A stretch of DNA of 23,963 nucleotides from an uncultured Oscillospiraceae bacterium (lineage in GTDB: Bacteria > Bacillota > Clostridia > Oscillospirales > Ruminococcaceae): contig CAJUSD010000039.1 in assembly GCA_910589145.1 (NCBI GenBank), positions 1 to 23,963 of the forward strand, read 5' to 3'. The position numbers and the translations under genes are program-made. The notes under the pieces are model-generated. The model searched no databases. It saw nothing but the letters and a program-made list of their open reading frames with translations, and was not told the DNA's origin. Below are positions 23,910-23,963 of this stretch, piece after piece (within the stretch, counting starts at the first letter, position 1; each line of letters starts with the position of its first letter).

Positions 23910-23963
23910 TGGAGCGGGTTACGAGGCTCGAACTCGCTACCTCCACCTTGGCAAGGTGGCGCT
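23910..23963 (-). tRNA. trnG: tRNA-Gly (anticodon GCC), 5' end outside window
   Basis: 54 nt from the window edge to the encoded CCA at 23910-23912. Anticodon stem-loop CCACCTTGCCAAGGTGG with GCC, T-arm GAGTTCGAGCCTC and acceptor 3' strand CCCGCTCCA match bacterial tRNA-Gly. About 20 nt of acceptor and D-arm lie outside. Confidence 0.93.

Overview
The window reads as a chromosome segment of a gut-type anaerobic Clostridia member (Lachnospiraceae or Oscillospiraceae-like). Reasons: moderate GC with AT-rich promoters, strong AGGAGG-type ribosome sites, TTGACA-17-TATAAT promoters, an RlmD/RlmCD-type methylase, an NADP-type secondary alcohol dehydrogenase closely matching the Clostridium beijerinckii/Thermoanaerobacter family, and sugar ABC transport genes with no local ATPase. 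I cannot name the species. No CRISPR array, phage module, complete insertion sequence or rRNA was seen.

Layout. 1-1399 (-): 3'-truncated 23S rRNA uracil methyltransferase. 1510-5965 (-): two-gene glycan-hydrolase operon (GH63/trehalase-like, then GH106-like) behind a consensus promoter. 6245-7240 (-): unknown multi-pass membrane protein with a helical tail. 7560-8615 (+): stand-alone NADP secondary alcohol dehydrogenase with its own promoter and terminator. 8900-12472 (+): a compact operon of a solute-binding lipoprotein, a 133-residue membrane-anchored protein resembling the end of a membrane-fusion (HlyD/MacA-like) protein, and a permease in which the two usual sugar-ABC membrane subunits are fused into one chain; there is no ATPase gene. 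12628-15830 (-): OmpR-type two-component system and, downstream, a serine-rich lipoprotein. 16156-18681 (-): acetyltransferase, metallophosphoesterase and threonine aldolase-like gene in tandem. 18894-19652 (-): short-chain dehydrogenase with its own promoter and terminator, bracketed by two copies of a 20-bp repeat. 20101-22680 (+): three-gene ABC-2 exporter (ATPase and two permeases, overlapping stops and starts). 22878-23591 (-): SAM methyltransferase whose conserved N-terminal coding sequence is cut by a stop codon. 23730-23963 (-): tRNA-Cys(GCA) and the 3' part of tRNA-Gly(GCC).

The most unusual unit is the 8900-12472 operon: a sugar-importer-like set with a fused permease and an adaptor-like protein between the binding protein and the permease. 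Also worth attention are two families of short dispersed repeats (about 6112-6209 with 8689-8803, and 18707-18756 with 19825-19844), a free-standing perfect 14-bp hairpin at 13642-13677, and the interrupted methyltransferase start. Several starts were moved from the longest open frame to the start with a good ribosome site (alcohol dehydrogenase, both lipoproteins, the short-chain dehydrogenase).
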